Source: Setaria digitata
Lineage: Eukaryota; Nematoda; Chromadorea; Rhabditida; Setariidae
Length of the DNA: 64,000 nt
Direction: 5' to 3'
Assembly: GCA_003640385.1 (NCBI GenBank)
Contig: RCAB01000089.1
Location: 117,426-181,425, forward strand
Below, piece by piece: positions 50,801 to 63,409 of this stretch (within the stretch, counting starts at the first letter, position 1; the number at the start of each line of letters is the position of its first letter). The position numbers and the translations under genes are program-made. The notes beneath the pieces are model-generated. The model saw nothing but the letters and a program-made list of their open reading frames with translations, was not told the DNA's origin and did not search any database.

Positions 50801-53800
50801 TTATTGTTCCTGATTTCTGATTTTCTTTTCAGTTTTCCACTTCGTTTTTATTTTGGATGAGTGTTATATGTGATTTTTGTTATAATTAATTAATCTTAGA
50901 CATATTGAAATTTAGGAATTCTCACTTTTTCAGCATTTCAAAAAAGACGCATTTAGATCATGATCATTTAGGTCAGAGCATGCATTTAATTTCTGCTTGC
51001 AGGTATCTACTTCGCTCTTGAATCAAACAAATAATAACATACATACTGTAGCTGGAGAACGTCAAACTACTGATTCTAGTACCGACTTAACTGCTGATAT
51101 GCAGGGATCATTAATCGGCTCGTCATCACAACTATTAAAGTCACCTCCACTTTCTGATGTTGGACCTTCCGAAGCGGTTAGACCTGTAGGATCCATTTCA
51201 AATGATAGCCCTTTGGCTGCTTCTTCTCCAATTCCTCCACCTGTGTCTGTATCTTCTGCTGTGGTTAGTGCTTTTTTATATGATTACTTTTCTCCAAGCT
51301 ATAGGACACAAGCACCGATTGAATACCTGAAGCAAAATTTAATCGAAAATGGTGGTATGATAAATATAACGAGCACTGTTGATTTAGCTATCGGTTAGCA
51401 CAAGTGCTAATTCCAGTGTTGGCTATGATGTGATACTGATTTAATTAGTTGAGTTTTCTCAAAATTCTGCATGATTTTTTTCTTAAATTTGGACTTTACA
51501 GGAAAAGTCATAATGTGGGAGGAGCACATATATGATAGTAGGAAACTGACATAGCTAAATAAATAAAATTTTTTGTTTGAAATTGAAATTCTAGGCCAAA
51601 ATTTGAGATTCATACCAGTGTATACAAATATAAGCAAAGAAATGTCTCAAGTAACTTGAGCAGTTTTTAGAAAACGAAGACAATTTTTGCATATAAATAA
51701 AGACCAGTATGTTTTAAACAGTTTGTAGCCATGCATTCTGAAAACGGCCTAGTGAAACTGCCAAAAACATGTAAAGCTTATAAAGTATGCGTAAGAAGAA
51801 TCACTAGTATATTAAAATTACGATGTAGCTGATATAGAACGATCTGCATATATATGCAGCATATTTATCTTTAGATAAAATAAGCGCAATAAGTTTTTAT
51901 CCTTATTTATTTCAGGTTTTGCAGGGAAATAATTCATCAACGTCCAGTTTACCACAACCGTTATCTCCACTTTCATCTTCAAACATGACTACATTTTCTA
52001 CGTCAAGTCTTCGTCCAGTACCTCCTCCAATTGCCCCAAAACCAAGAATCATTTCAAATCAGGTAATAGGCTTATCAAAGTTTTTTTGAAGAATATCCAT
52101 AATTTTTCATCAAATTCACGGTTGGAATTTTTATAGTAACTTAACATTTAGTCTAGAATACAGTTTGTCAAATTTTTGATAATTATCAAACTTATTGCAG
52201 TTAACTAAATTTGCCATATTTTTGTGCTCATATTCCTTGCTTTTTTTTTTTTTTTTTGCTATATTTCAAGAACGTTGTTTCTGCATTGTTTCTGCAAAAT
52301 ATTTTAAACACTTAATTTCTGTATGCGATTGGTTCTTTTTTTTTTCAAATTTGACTCGTGCCCTCTCGCTCACCTCACCAAAATTTTCAATTTTTCTTTA
52401 ACATTTAGGTGACATTATAAGTAACATTGCAGAGTACAGATTTCTCATGTACCTCACTTTTTAACATGTTTCAAAGCTAAGGGCTTTTATCAGTGCTAGG
52501 TTAAGTGCTCGTTGCCTTTTATTTTTGCGCTTTTTCTATATATATTTTTCAATATTGTATAAATAGACATACAAGCATCTTCGAATATTAACACTGATGT
52601 TCAACCCCAACAGATTAAAAGTTTCCTTGTCCATGTATATTTTAGGTGACGATAATTGTGGTGGTAACCGTATTTTTCAACATTAAAGGACTTTGTCAGT
52701 AGAAAAATTATATAAGATTTGTCTTCGGGAAGGGTGAAACGAATTTCGATTGATTGTAATTTAGGCGAATAAAGTTGGCAAGGTCAGAATGTAATACAGT
52801 CAGTCAGACTCAGTAATTAGATTCTTATAAGTTATGAAGGAGTAAATGCAGTTCTATGGATTTAATCCCTTAAGTATGTAAAAAGCATTAAGTTTGAATT
52901 CTGTTGAATATCTGGCATAGTTATTGTTGGATCATTTTTTTCGGGAATCAATCTTTCTTTTTAATTTTGATTTCTCTGGATTTGTCCAAAGATGAGTTAC
53001 GCCGACCTTTAGGGAGTAATTTTTTCCTTCCTCTTGAATAGTTTCGTGCTTCTTCTATAATAATTAAACTTTAATGTTTGAAAGAAATGTGTGGTAGGAA
53101 TTTTTCGTCCGAGTTGTTTTCGAAAATTTTGGTTCAACTTAAATATATTTTTTCGTAGAATGGGAATGCAGTTGGTGCATCTTCTTCGCTTACTTCTTTT
53201 GACGAGCAGTTTCAAAAGCAAAAAGAACGCACCGTCTCCTCAGCGCAGGTCTTTTTTTTTAAAGAATTTTGTCGCATTTATAGAATGGTAACTGGAAGAA
53301 TTTTCGAGATACCTTTACTTTTTTGATACTATCGAATATTTTTAAGCCTATGAGACTCGTCGTTGTATTAAATTTTTGAAATAGGAAATCGAGCAACACA
53401 GCAGTTTCATTTCACTATTTCAAAAATTTTTTTTGTCTCCTGACTGAAGTGAAGTAGAATAAAGAGAAGAGTTCGTTTTCAGTCCTCATCTCCATCCACT
53501 TCATCTTGGTNCAGTTTCATTTCACTATTTCAAAAATTTTTTTTGTCTCCTGACTGAAGCGAAGTAGAATAAAGAGAAGAGTTCGTTTTCAGTCCTCATC
53601 TCCATCCACTTCATCTTGGTCGTCAACTCCAAATCCGGAGCGGTTGGCATTTTCTTCGAAATTAGAAAAATTCGAGCGTGAAATTGAAATTAAAAGGCCA
53701 GATGCTAATCTTACGACAAAATCCACCCTTCCTCCCGGTTAGCACTTTTAAATAAGTTCTTTTTTTTTTTATTTTTAAGATACATTTTTCATTTCTGTTG

Positions 53801-56800
53801 CCAACAAATCATAACTACTGAGAATTCCTTCAATATAATTTGAACTAACATTCTATAAAATTTTCCGATTGATAGCACGCTTTTCCAGTGCATTTTGCAT
53901 GAGTTCTTTTTTTTTTTTTAGTTCTGCATGCTGCTTTAGCTTATTTCCTGATAAAAATTGTGGCCGTCTTTCATGTTCTAATTTTTGAATAAAGAACAAT
54001 TTTGCGTTAGCTCAATTTTTATTAGCAGAATAGTGACTGTCTGTTATTTATATTGTCCGTTATTTATGTAGTATTCTGTGTGTCGTCACTTAATGTTGTC
54101 CTTAAGCTGTGGTTTTTTGATGGAGTTTTTGTGGACGAGGAAAATTTAAAAAGAAGTCTTCAGTAAGAATACTTCGTTAATCGCAACCGTAGCCAAGTTG
54201 AGAATGTTCTGGGCCTCCTAAGTGTAAGAAATTGAATCACTGTTGAGAATAAATTTAAAATTCAGAAGTGAGAAATCATTCGTTACAGTGTTAATAGGTA
54301 TAAAAATTTAATCATTTGTTGTTTATAAATCGATTCAATATAATATTTCCAACTGAAAATCAGTTCCGTTTCCTTATATTACCGTTTAAAATTTCACTTT
54401 TTTCTGAATTTCTAGAAAACATTAGAAGAAAAATTTCAGTCCCACAAGATGCCTGCGTATAATGTAAAACGATCATGGCCGTCAACTTATATTGCTGTGA
54501 TATCCGTTGGATTATTGTTATAATTTACTGTATGTTATATGCTATGGTTGTTTATTTGTAGTCACTTTTCTTCATGGTTTTTGTTATTGCTTCAACACAA
54601 GTTTTAAATGATTATTTTTAATAGATGGTGGAAAAAGAGTTTAAATACTTCCTGTAGATTTCTTTTTAGCTTGTTGCTGTTCAATAAATTATAATATAAA
54701 ATTTAAAATATTTTCTAGAATTTCGTGAAATTTATCAGGCTTTTAGGAACTTTTCGAATTTTTTTATCTTTGATTTTTTTTTTTTTTTTTTGAAAATACA
54801 GAAATAAGACAGTTTGAAACAAAAGCTTATTTAATTAGCTAAAAGTTCCAAACATTTAGAAGTTTTAAAAGTCAACATTTAACATTTAAAAACTTACGGT
54901 TGCCATATCTGCCATTAAAAGGACATTTCGTCTTTTCTATCCAACAGTTTATGTTTTTCTCAGTAATTTTATATTCCCTAATACCATTTCCGGCCTGAGC
55001 GTTAAAGCTTGTCCTGATGTCTTCCATTTTTTGCTGAAGGTAAGCTGTCAAGTTTAATTTAATGAGCCTGTAACAAATAATTCTTAACTGAAACTGAAAA
55101 TTGTTTTCATTTTACTTGTTTTTAACTTTTCAACAATCCACAGAGCAGATAGCTATATATATATATAGGTCGCAGATACTAAGTACAGTTTATATGAACA
55201 TAAATTTTTGTTGCATGTGTCTTGTTATTAATTTTCCTTGTGGTTTTTAAGCTTTGTGCTTTTCTGGGCGACGTAACGTTTTCCAGTCATTTGGACATCT
55301 GACTGTTCCTTGTTGCCAGAACCTATGTTTTAATTAATTATTTTTGAAGTGGTTTGAAATCGAAAAAGAAAAAGAAGTACCAAAATATCTATCATATGTT
55401 ACTGTTGACGTTTATTGATGGCCAAATGACGTCCTAACACAATTTCAAAAATCTTTTCGAGGCAGTTATCACTGCGAAGAAAGGGATAGGTCGAAAACGA
55501 AGGGTAGGAAGGAGCGTAAGCATTTTTCAGTTTTGCTCGTGTTTTCTTTGTACGGTAACTATTTAAAAAAAAAAAAACAGTGGGCATTTAACTGCGTGCA
55601 GGTAAGAAGGGGTACTGTAGAAGTGGAACAGTGAGAAGCAATCCGGTCCGAAAACTGGGAAAGGAGTCCATGCTGCATCATTCACTGTCGCTAATCTGCG
55701 CATGATTTTGTTTCCGTTCACTGTTGTCATCATTTGTTTGCTCTTTTTAGCCATTATTCGAATTATTTTGTTTTGAAACGTCTTGAATTCATTTATTGTT
55801 CTTGTTTATTTGATACTGCTCTGCCACTGTTTTCATGATTGTTTTGAAGTACATTGTGATTGTTATCAATTTTTCCTTCAGTAGTGGTAAAATTTTCGAT
55901 TTACTTCCTTTTCTGCCCCACATTTCTTGGCAAAAAGTATATGGTTGAACTGATTCCAAGGATAGGAGGGTTAAAAGTTTTTTTTAACTCTTGGAATTTT
56001 AAAGTAGGGTACTAGATAACTTGGTCTTCTGTCAGAATTTTGAATGTAGCGGTTTGAATCAATGAATTGGATGTTTCATTTCCCACCAAGTTCCATTTAA
56101 ATGTCGCAAGGAGTACATCCTGCACTATATCTCCCCTCGCAAAAGAGGCACTTTCAAGTTTTAATTCTAGAATAATATATATTTGAAGCAATGATTTCAG
56201 CGAAGAAACCGCTATTGAATGAAGATGAAATTCGGAAAATGAAGGAAGAAGAAACTAGGAAAGTGGCGAGTGGATCGGCACGAATATCTTTAAGTCCCGC
56301 CGATGATGAGCTTAATCGTTCATTTGAGCATATTCTCAATAACAGGTTTCTTTCTTTTTTTTTTATTTTCTGTATAGCAAAAGATGCAGAGTCTTCCCTA
56401 CTTTTATTTAGTTACCATTCTTTGTTTAAAGTCTGTAAAAGTTCGTTTGAAGAGGATTTTTCTGACAGAGATAACTTCAGTTTTGATTAAAACGCGTGTT
56501 CATGTTAGAATCAGCACATGTTGTAAGAAGCTATATTAGTTTACTCTTAGCCCTCCTTACTACCCTTTTGAAACTACTTGGAAATAAAGCTCCATCGGTA
56601 ATGTTTGCACAAACATTAACGTCTTTTAAGTTGCCCGCGCTATTTTTTTTTTTTTCTAGCGTGCAAGCTGAAAGTATGAATCTTTTTTTTTGAAATTTAT
56701 ATCCTATTTTGTTTTATCAGTAATCATGTCGTTTTTTTTTTTTTTTTTTTAGTGCAGTGCCTCGTACAATACCAGCTGTTGTACGAACGAAAAAAGCTGA

Positions 56801-58116
56801 AAATCGTATGGCAGCATGTTCTCCATCCTCCATTGCGAGTGGTGGACCTTTGAATTCTGTTGAACAGCGAGCTATGGAACACCAGAAACGTCAGGAATGG
56901 CGACAGGCTAGGTAGTTTGTCCTATCACTACTTTAAAGGAATGAAATCATTTAGCATAGGCGGTCTCTCTTAAGATGAGTAATCATTTCGTCAGATTTTA
57001 TTGGGGTGTCAGTTATTTGACTTCATAACTTGATCGAACTTGAAATTTGTTGAACTTATTGGTTCTGCATTGAAGACCAGTTCATAACCTGCTGTTTTGC
57101 AGATTTAAATCTCTGGAGGCCGACTCAAAAGCAGCAGAAGAAGTGATGCAAAAAGTTGAACAAATTAACAATGTAAGTTTCCTAAAAATTGGAACTTGAA
57201 ATATTAAGGCGAATGTTTCTTTCCTTCTTACTAAGCCAATGGAAGTTTTTCCCTAAGAACTGACACCTTTTGTAGAGGCTGACAAATATAACAGAGGAAT
57301 GCTGCAACTCTCCTTTGCCGGTAAATGAGAGGATTTTACAAAACGAGACTACATTTGAACGAAATGAATATGTCGATCCAGTTACTGGTGATACCACTGT
57401 TTCATTCATCGAAAAAAGCATTACTCAGAAAGAGGTGAACTGCTCAATATAATTTTTATGAATTTTTCTATTGACATAATTTTGGCTGAATATTTCATTT
57501 TAATAATAATACTAATAGTAATCTTCATGTCACGTTTCACGTACTGAAAAGATCAAAGTTTAGTCACTTCCTATCGCATCAACAGCGACTTCATTATTGA
57601 GGAATTTGTTATGATAGCCTTCGAAGAAAAAAAATAATTTATTGTGCTTGCTAATCTAAGGTTTATGGTTACTTGCTCATTCCAAAGCCATTTAAAACTT
57701 CACTTGTTTTTGAAGCATGAAAAAAACAAATGTTTTATTATCTTATGGCATAGTTTTATGTGTGTGCCTTAGTTTTTCGAGGATCCTGAAAATGGAATAA
57801 CATCCTATGCACTTTCTTGAGACAGACAGTATTATATTTTTCGAACATCTACATTTACGGTTAGAATTGCTGATTTAGTAATAGGAGAACGAATCGGAAA
57901 TATTCACGAAATTTTAAATTGAGCATGAGGCATGTCAATCAAACATCTATTAATTTACTGTTAATTACTATATCCGTCGCATGACTATATCTAGATTTTT
58001 CTTCTTAAGTTATACTTTAGATAAACACATCTTCCACATTGGTCAGTGATCTGAACGCTGAGCTTGCCAATAATTCGAAGCCATCCGCCAAGATAAGCTT
58101 TGCTGATCAAGGATAA
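41821..58116 (+). CDS. let-413: Scribble-type LAP polarity protein: LRRs plus four PDZ domains
   Basis: Twenty-nine in-phase exons from 41821-41982 to 58021-58116 give about 1443 residues. Scribble scaffolds organise basolateral polarity and junctions in epithelia. The N-terminus (MPFSCLPFFACNRQVD) matches the Scribble start (IPLWRCNRHVE). Residues 25-400 are leucine-rich repeats (exons to 44801), followed by the LAP-specific block ending KVLTCYLLPQ. Four PDZ domains follow. PDZ1 (exons 48014-48600) has GLGLSIAGG, PDZ2 (48712-49190) has LPGFSVAGG, PDZ3 (49767-50220s) has SLGLSIVGGCDHSSHPFG, and PDZ4 (50223-50775) has ALGLNICGG. The tail is serine/proline-rich with a charged coiled coil (56201-57172) and a short last exon. 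Length and four PDZ domains match fly and vertebrate Scribble rather than C. elegans LET-413. The intron after 48368 uses a GC donor. The exon at 49343-49433 is inferred from phase only. Confidence 0.93.
44854..45302. repeat. 55-base exact duplication of a splice-acceptor segment
   Basis: 44854-44908 and 45248-45302 are identical over 55 bases, starting agcatctgaaatatc and including ttgcag and the first 11 bases of the following exon. The second copy is the acceptor of Scribble exon 10. The first lies in the preceding intron and does not continue into coding sequence. There is no N between them. Confidence 0.9.
46550..47229. repeat. 336-base direct duplication flanking an N (assembly join)
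   Basis: 46550-46885 and 46894-47229 are the same sequence as far as read, with the N at 46886 and seven unique bases between them. It lies wholly in the large intron before the first PDZ exon, so the coding model is unaffected. Confidence 0.9.
49221..49250. repeat. Simple repeat: AT then GA dinucleotides
   Basis: A short tatata run passes into about eight ga units and a poly-A run, within the intron after the second PDZ. Confidence 0.8.
50463..50548. repeat. Fold-back copy of Scribble exon 21 end inside intron 19
   Basis: 50475-50548 copies 51194-51270, the 3' part of exon 21 including its donor gtg|gttagtg, apart from a small change of a few bases at aattcc. The first bases are also present inverted just before, so 50463-50479 and 50481-50497 form a 17-base perfect palindrome around one base (arm ccaaagggctatcattt). 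Confidence 0.85.
53402..53620. repeat. 109-base direct duplication flanking an N (assembly join)
   Basis: 53402-53510 and 53512-53620 differ by one base and touch the N at 53511. Both contain the acceptor and first 28 bases of Scribble exon 24; only the second continues into the full exon. Confidence 0.92.
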
Positions 58117-61100
58117 TCTGATAATAGTTGCCGACTTCAGTTCGCCTTGTCCAGAAACTCATTATTTCATCTGGATTTAAGTCGCTTTCTGGATTTACAG
58201 TTTTCATTGTCCAGATTATTCTCGATAATTTTTCCAAGTACTCATCAGAAAGTTTGTGTAACATCTATATCTAGGAGCATTTTTTCATATTTTATTTCAT
58301 AACTTTCGCAGTGCTTCAAATAATGTCAAAATCAGTGTTTACGGCTCCGATCTGTGTTTTTTTTCCTTATGCTAAAATTAATGCAGCTTTTCCAAGCAAC
58401 AGGTCTTCCTACTGTCTATCTAATGGATGTATTTCTATATAGGAAAAGAATGGTAGCACTATCTTATTTTTATGAGATGAGGAAAGATGATTTTAGCTAG
58501 ACAGTAGAAAAAAGTTGCTTTTTATACTAGAAAATTTGTTATGTGCAATGCTTCTCTAACTATATCATCCAGTTAAAAGTGCCTCGTCTCAGTGGTATAA
58601 TATGTTTTTTGTCATTTTACTTCTATGGTTATGCTTATAATAATATTTCAGTCGGATAACTATTTTATGCAAACTTTGCAGCTAAATTATTTCGTTCTCA
58701 AGAAGGAAAGAAACATTATACTTGCTTAAATTTAATTAAAATCAAAAGTCTTCTTGCGATTCGTCTTACGAAAAACTTTATTTAATACCATAATACATGA
58801 TGAGTAAAATAATTAGCTCATTTACTGTCAGTGAGGAGGAGCGAAACATAAGTAGGTATTCAAAGAAGTGTGTGTAAGTGGGAGGTTTGTATTTGTATCG
58901 AGCAATATCTTCAGCTTGAATGTTGTCGTTTTCTGTATTTAGTAAAAAAGGGAAATTTTTGTTTTCGGACCACTTTTGTTCTTGAGATTGAGTAAAGTGT
59001 GATGCTGGTTGATGAAATTGACATCTTTTCCACCGAACTCAGTTGCGTTCTATGAGTTTGTTTACTTCTTTGAAGTTTAACTCAGTGATTCTATGGTTTT
59101 ATATCAGTTGTCATGCCGGTTGTGTGTTGATTGACTGGATTGTGATTGTCCTTGTTTTCAATGTTTAACGAGTGATTAAATGCACTTCCGAAATTCCATT
59201 CATTTCATTTTATATTTTGTAAATTTGGGAAATTTAAAGTGATATTTCTTATTTTGTTATTGTTATCATTATCTTTAATGTAATGAATAAACATGAATCA
59301 TTGCCTACATTGTTTTTCTATTCACTCTGCAGTTGTTGAAGGTCAATTGTCCAAGCGTGGGTGGTTTGATTATTTTTTTTATGAGTAAATGTGGCGGCTT
59401 CTTGTAAACCTGGAGCAATGATAAATAAAACCTGCAGTCTGTGAATTGCAGTGTCTCATAAATCCGTATCTACTTCTAATTTCAACTTTTTCGAGTATTT
59501 ATCAGCAGAACATTTACATTTATAAATCATCCCATAATAATTGATCGCCATATGCATTTTCACACAGCGAATATGAGCCATATATTTGTCGAAAACTGAG
59601 GACTTGAATTGCGATTTCAGGTTTGTTTACTATTTTAGCTAAATTTCACATGTCACTATTCATTTGCGTGCCGTCTTTTTGGCAGTCATCATGGACCGTC
59701 TTCACGGTAATGTTTCAGTGTTATTTGAAGAAAAATTCTGATTATTCGTTATTTTTTTATTTATAAAAAGTTATTCGTAACTTTACGAGAATTTAACTCA
59801 AACGGAAACCACTTAACTGAGTTAAATGGGTACATTTTTTTTTTTTTAAATTGCTTTAGGAGAGAACTGTTCACGAAATATGCTGATATGCCTTTGTTAC
59901 GGAATATGATGGTTTGTAGATTTCGGATCTGAAAGCTGGAGAGGGAAAAAACAAGACTTAGTTTCCTTTAGAAACAAGTATTTCCAGCATATTATCAGTG
60001 CTGCTGAATAACTTAGCAATTATCAGGTTAATAGTACTTTTTGGATTCCTTTATTTTTTCTGGCGAGTAATTTGTTCATTGGGTATTAACCCTAAATTAT
60101 ATTTTGATCTGGTATTTTCTGAAGATGTTACTCATTTTCAAATTCAGTTGTTATGGGTTTTGTTTCATTTAAAATATATGTTGTGCTACCTTTAATAAAT
60201 ATTCCCTTAACGCTGTGTGGTTGTGAGTTAAATAGCAATGTTTGAATTCAGATTAGATCATCTCACACTGATCATTTCCGGTATTAATTTCAGCTATCTT
60301 CTCAGCATAAATATTTTCCGATATTTCTCAGTATAGAACCACTTAGCTCAGTTGGTGGACTAGAATAGCACTGGAAGAGAGTTTCAAGCATGACGGTGGA
60401 TTTCCTGTGGTCCTTTCTGGAAGAGGAGTGATAGCACGTCAGGATTACTTCGAAATTCATTGACGGAGATAACCGTTTTCTAATATAATTTGTGTGACCG
60501 TATGTTGTCTGCCATACAGATGCATCTGTGAAATGAGCGTTAATTTAGTAATTTCTGGTTTATTGCTGAATTGGTGCAGCAACGAGGCATCGATAGCCCA
60601 GCTGTCCATGCATTTACTGCGTGTTTTAGCGCATTTCCACCTTTACAGCATCCTCTGTTAATTGCTGTCGTCCACTCGCTGAATCTTCCCTAATGAAATG
60701 TCGCTTACGTTATTGACTGTCATTGCAGGACGCTCGGTTTCTGCTTAGATTAATAACTACGAGATTGGACTTGAAATCTCGAAACATTTATCTTAGGGTA
60801 GCAGCAATACCTCAGTCATCTCTGGACACAGCGAGAAAAGATAAAACAAAATCGGTAATGGTAGAGACTTCCTGCAGAAGGTTAATGTGCAGAGCTGTTT
60901 TTTCTCATGCCGTAGAGTTCATATTCGCTTTCTAGGCACTTTTTAGACCAAGGCTACTCCGGTTTCTGAATTTCCGTTCCTTTCCTTACTTAACTCTTTC
61001 TCTTTTTTTTGCGTTGATAACGAGGAATTTTGAACAGACCAATTAGGGAGCTTAACTGCTTAGCGATAAATGTGAAGTCAGTAAGCCCATAGATTTGATG

Positions 61101-61859
61101 TTGTTCTGAATCGGATTACGATGCGTTTGCATGACAAAGTCCTCACCATCACTCTCTTTGCTACGAACCAGTCTTAAATAATTTATTAATATCTTCACTT
61201 CTACATCCTCATCAACCACTCCATTAATAGTCCTCCCTTATCGTCTAAAAGTAGCATGTTGAAATCGGTTAAAATCGCCTCAAATAGAATTGCGACAGTG
61301 AAATGAACTGTCCACCGTCTTCTTTTAATATTAACTTAAGCTAACATCATCCCTCATTCACTTCCTGGGCGTTATCATTGCATTTATTAAAACAAAAAAA
61401 AAGGAAGGAGAAGAGGATTCGTCAACATATTTAATATATGTGTTTGCATGTGTCTAGAGAATTATATTTGAAAATATTCCCATATTCGCTTAAGAAACAA
61501 ATTTTTGGAGGATAATTATTTGTAGGATGAAGTATAGACTGGAAAGTCACAATGGAGTACCTTAAGGAATTAAGACATAATAATTTAGTTTATTCAATCT
61601 TTTTCCAAGTTACTAAATGATTTTTGAACTATATAGATTTGTATATAGTTCTATTTTCATTTAAGTTATAATAATCTTTTCTTGAAATAAGTGCCATTTT
61701 CTAAGCTTACATCCAAAAACTAGTCTTAACAGGTTCTCTGAACTGAAAGTGGTTGACAGCATCACTTATTTGAAGAATGACTATTTAAAAAGTAAGCTTA
61801 AGCCTGATATGATCAACTAAACTTACTTGAGAAATAATGCTCTCATTTCCAAATATCAT
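58117..61859. other. 3.7 kb region without a supported gene
   Basis: It follows the Scribble 3' end. Open frames (for example 59998-60195 and 60723-60935) show no motif or splice context. A degenerate tRNA-like A-box occurs near 60347. Confidence 0.5.
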
Positions 61860-62206
61860 CTATTGACAGGGATTGGTGAACCAGGGACATTTCGGATCTT
61901 TCTTTCGTTGAATCCATCCATCTGCTGTTTTCTTGTTAGACATAAGAGGTAGTTTTGTAGGGAAAGGTTGTGTAAGTTCAGTATCCACTGAAAGCTTCAC
62001 TGCTTCAACCTGATCCACTGTGTGTAATGTCAGGAACAGATCGAAAAATAGGCCGGATGCGGAAGGTGATTCCACGTCATCATCTGGAATGTAAAAAGAC
62101 TGAGTTAGCAAGGATGTCAAATGCAGCGATTCGGGCTCTTCTGTGAGCTGTGACTCGAATTTTGAGTTAGATTTGAGAGGAATTTGTTGAAATGGTTGGA
62201 GTGGGA
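61860..62206 (-). CDS. Possible terminal exon of an unknown minus-strand gene
   Basis: Open for 116 codons from a good acceptor (gtccctcag) to a stop at 61860, needing one base from the previous exon. The first half is glutamine/serine-rich with acidic residues. The second half contains GLFFDLFLTLHTVDQVEAV and ends WIQRKKDPKCPWFTNPCQ. No family is recognised. It joins in phase to the cysteine-rich exon at 62500-62714 through a gtatgg donor, which supports a two-exon model. Confidence 0.4.
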
Positions 62207-62499
62207 CTGAGGGACAGCAAGGCCAGTGTACGGTGGCTTGCCCATGCCGATTTAATGGCTTTTAAGGCTGCACACTCCATTTCTCTAATGCATTCATCCA
62301 TCCATTAGAGGTTCTGCAGTTGTAGCTTACTTCTTCCTGCTCTTCCCTTCCTCTATGTTTGTCCGGTTGATCCGGAAAACAGTCTGACCTGAACTGAGCT
62401 AATCCTTCTTATGGCTTCCGGAAGGAGCTTGTCCTAAGTGTTCCCGATTGGGATGACAGTTTCAAGACTGAAGATGTCCTCTATAGCCCCTGGCCATAC

Positions 62500-62714
62500 A
62501 AACAAGACTCGAAGGAAGGAGCCCCGCCTTCACTTCTTCTTGAACGTTAGCTTCTATGCAGTGGCAGCAGCAAGTCACAGCTTCCATGCGACTCTCAGAT
62601 TCCACCGTGGTGTAACACTTGCCACATATCAAGTTGTCTTTCCGAGAACTACTTCGGACAAATAGCTCCCGATGTCTGCGGTCACAGCAACCGTACCGGA
62701 CACCTGTCCGTTGC
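62500..62714 (-). CDS. Possible cysteine-rich exon of the same minus-strand gene
   Basis: Minus-strand open frame bounded by an acceptor-like gattag and a donor-like gtatgg, both modest. It contains YGCC, ICGKCYTT and VTCCCHCIEAN, eight cysteines in under 50 residues, suggesting a zinc-binding or disulfide-rich extracellular module. The opposite strand is also open here, so the coding call is uncertain. No domain is recognised. Confidence 0.32.
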
Positions 62715-63367
62715 CTAATCATCAGCAGCCAGGTACGTGCATCACTTCTGTTTCTTCCTCTTCCCTACAGTTATGCATTTTCATGATTCGACTTCTTCCT
62801 TTCTCTTGTTATCAAAATGCACCAAAATAACTCATGAGGTGATCTTACAAGGTCACACTTACAACAAGAAGCACACTTGTAATACGCGTTATTCCTTTTC
62901 GGAACAGAGCAATTGAGAACTTCGGTAGATTTCCGTCTTATTCGCCGTCCCTGAATTAAAATGTTTCCTTTCTATTCCTTTTTCCTCCCATGAAAAGTTA
63001 GTACAACACTGATAACGACGTGTCAGGGATTGTACTGAGAGGCTGTTTTCAGAATCCAGTGAGAAACTAGCATTAGCTTCCTAATAGAAGCCTCGTCCAT
63101 TCAGTGTTTTTTTTTTTTTCTCAGACTTTCAGAAATTCTATGACTTTCTAAAGAAGAACCTCACTACCACTTATGACTTCAGCAAGATATCTTCGTTTCC
63201 TCGGCAACAACAGCGGTCGAGAAAAGTGATTATCCGTATGCTTCATTCCCATCAATGAAGCTTCTGCTTCTGTTAATCTGAGGCTTCGTAATCTCTACTC
63301 TGTGTAGATGAAACCTTTCCAAATAAAATGGTTTGAGGTGCGCTAAATCTCCCTTCTATCTGCATGT

Positions 63368-63409
<42 letters not shown>

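Noticed and set aside
58043..58264. Minus-strand 73-residue frame over the last Scribble exon
   Set aside because: Overlaps the in-phase terminal Scribble exon; no splice context of its own.
60345..60420. tRNA-like A-box (tagctcagttgg) with a weak downstream B-box-like stretch
   Set aside because: The acceptor stem does not pair and the B-box is poor; at best a decayed tRNA-derived fragment.
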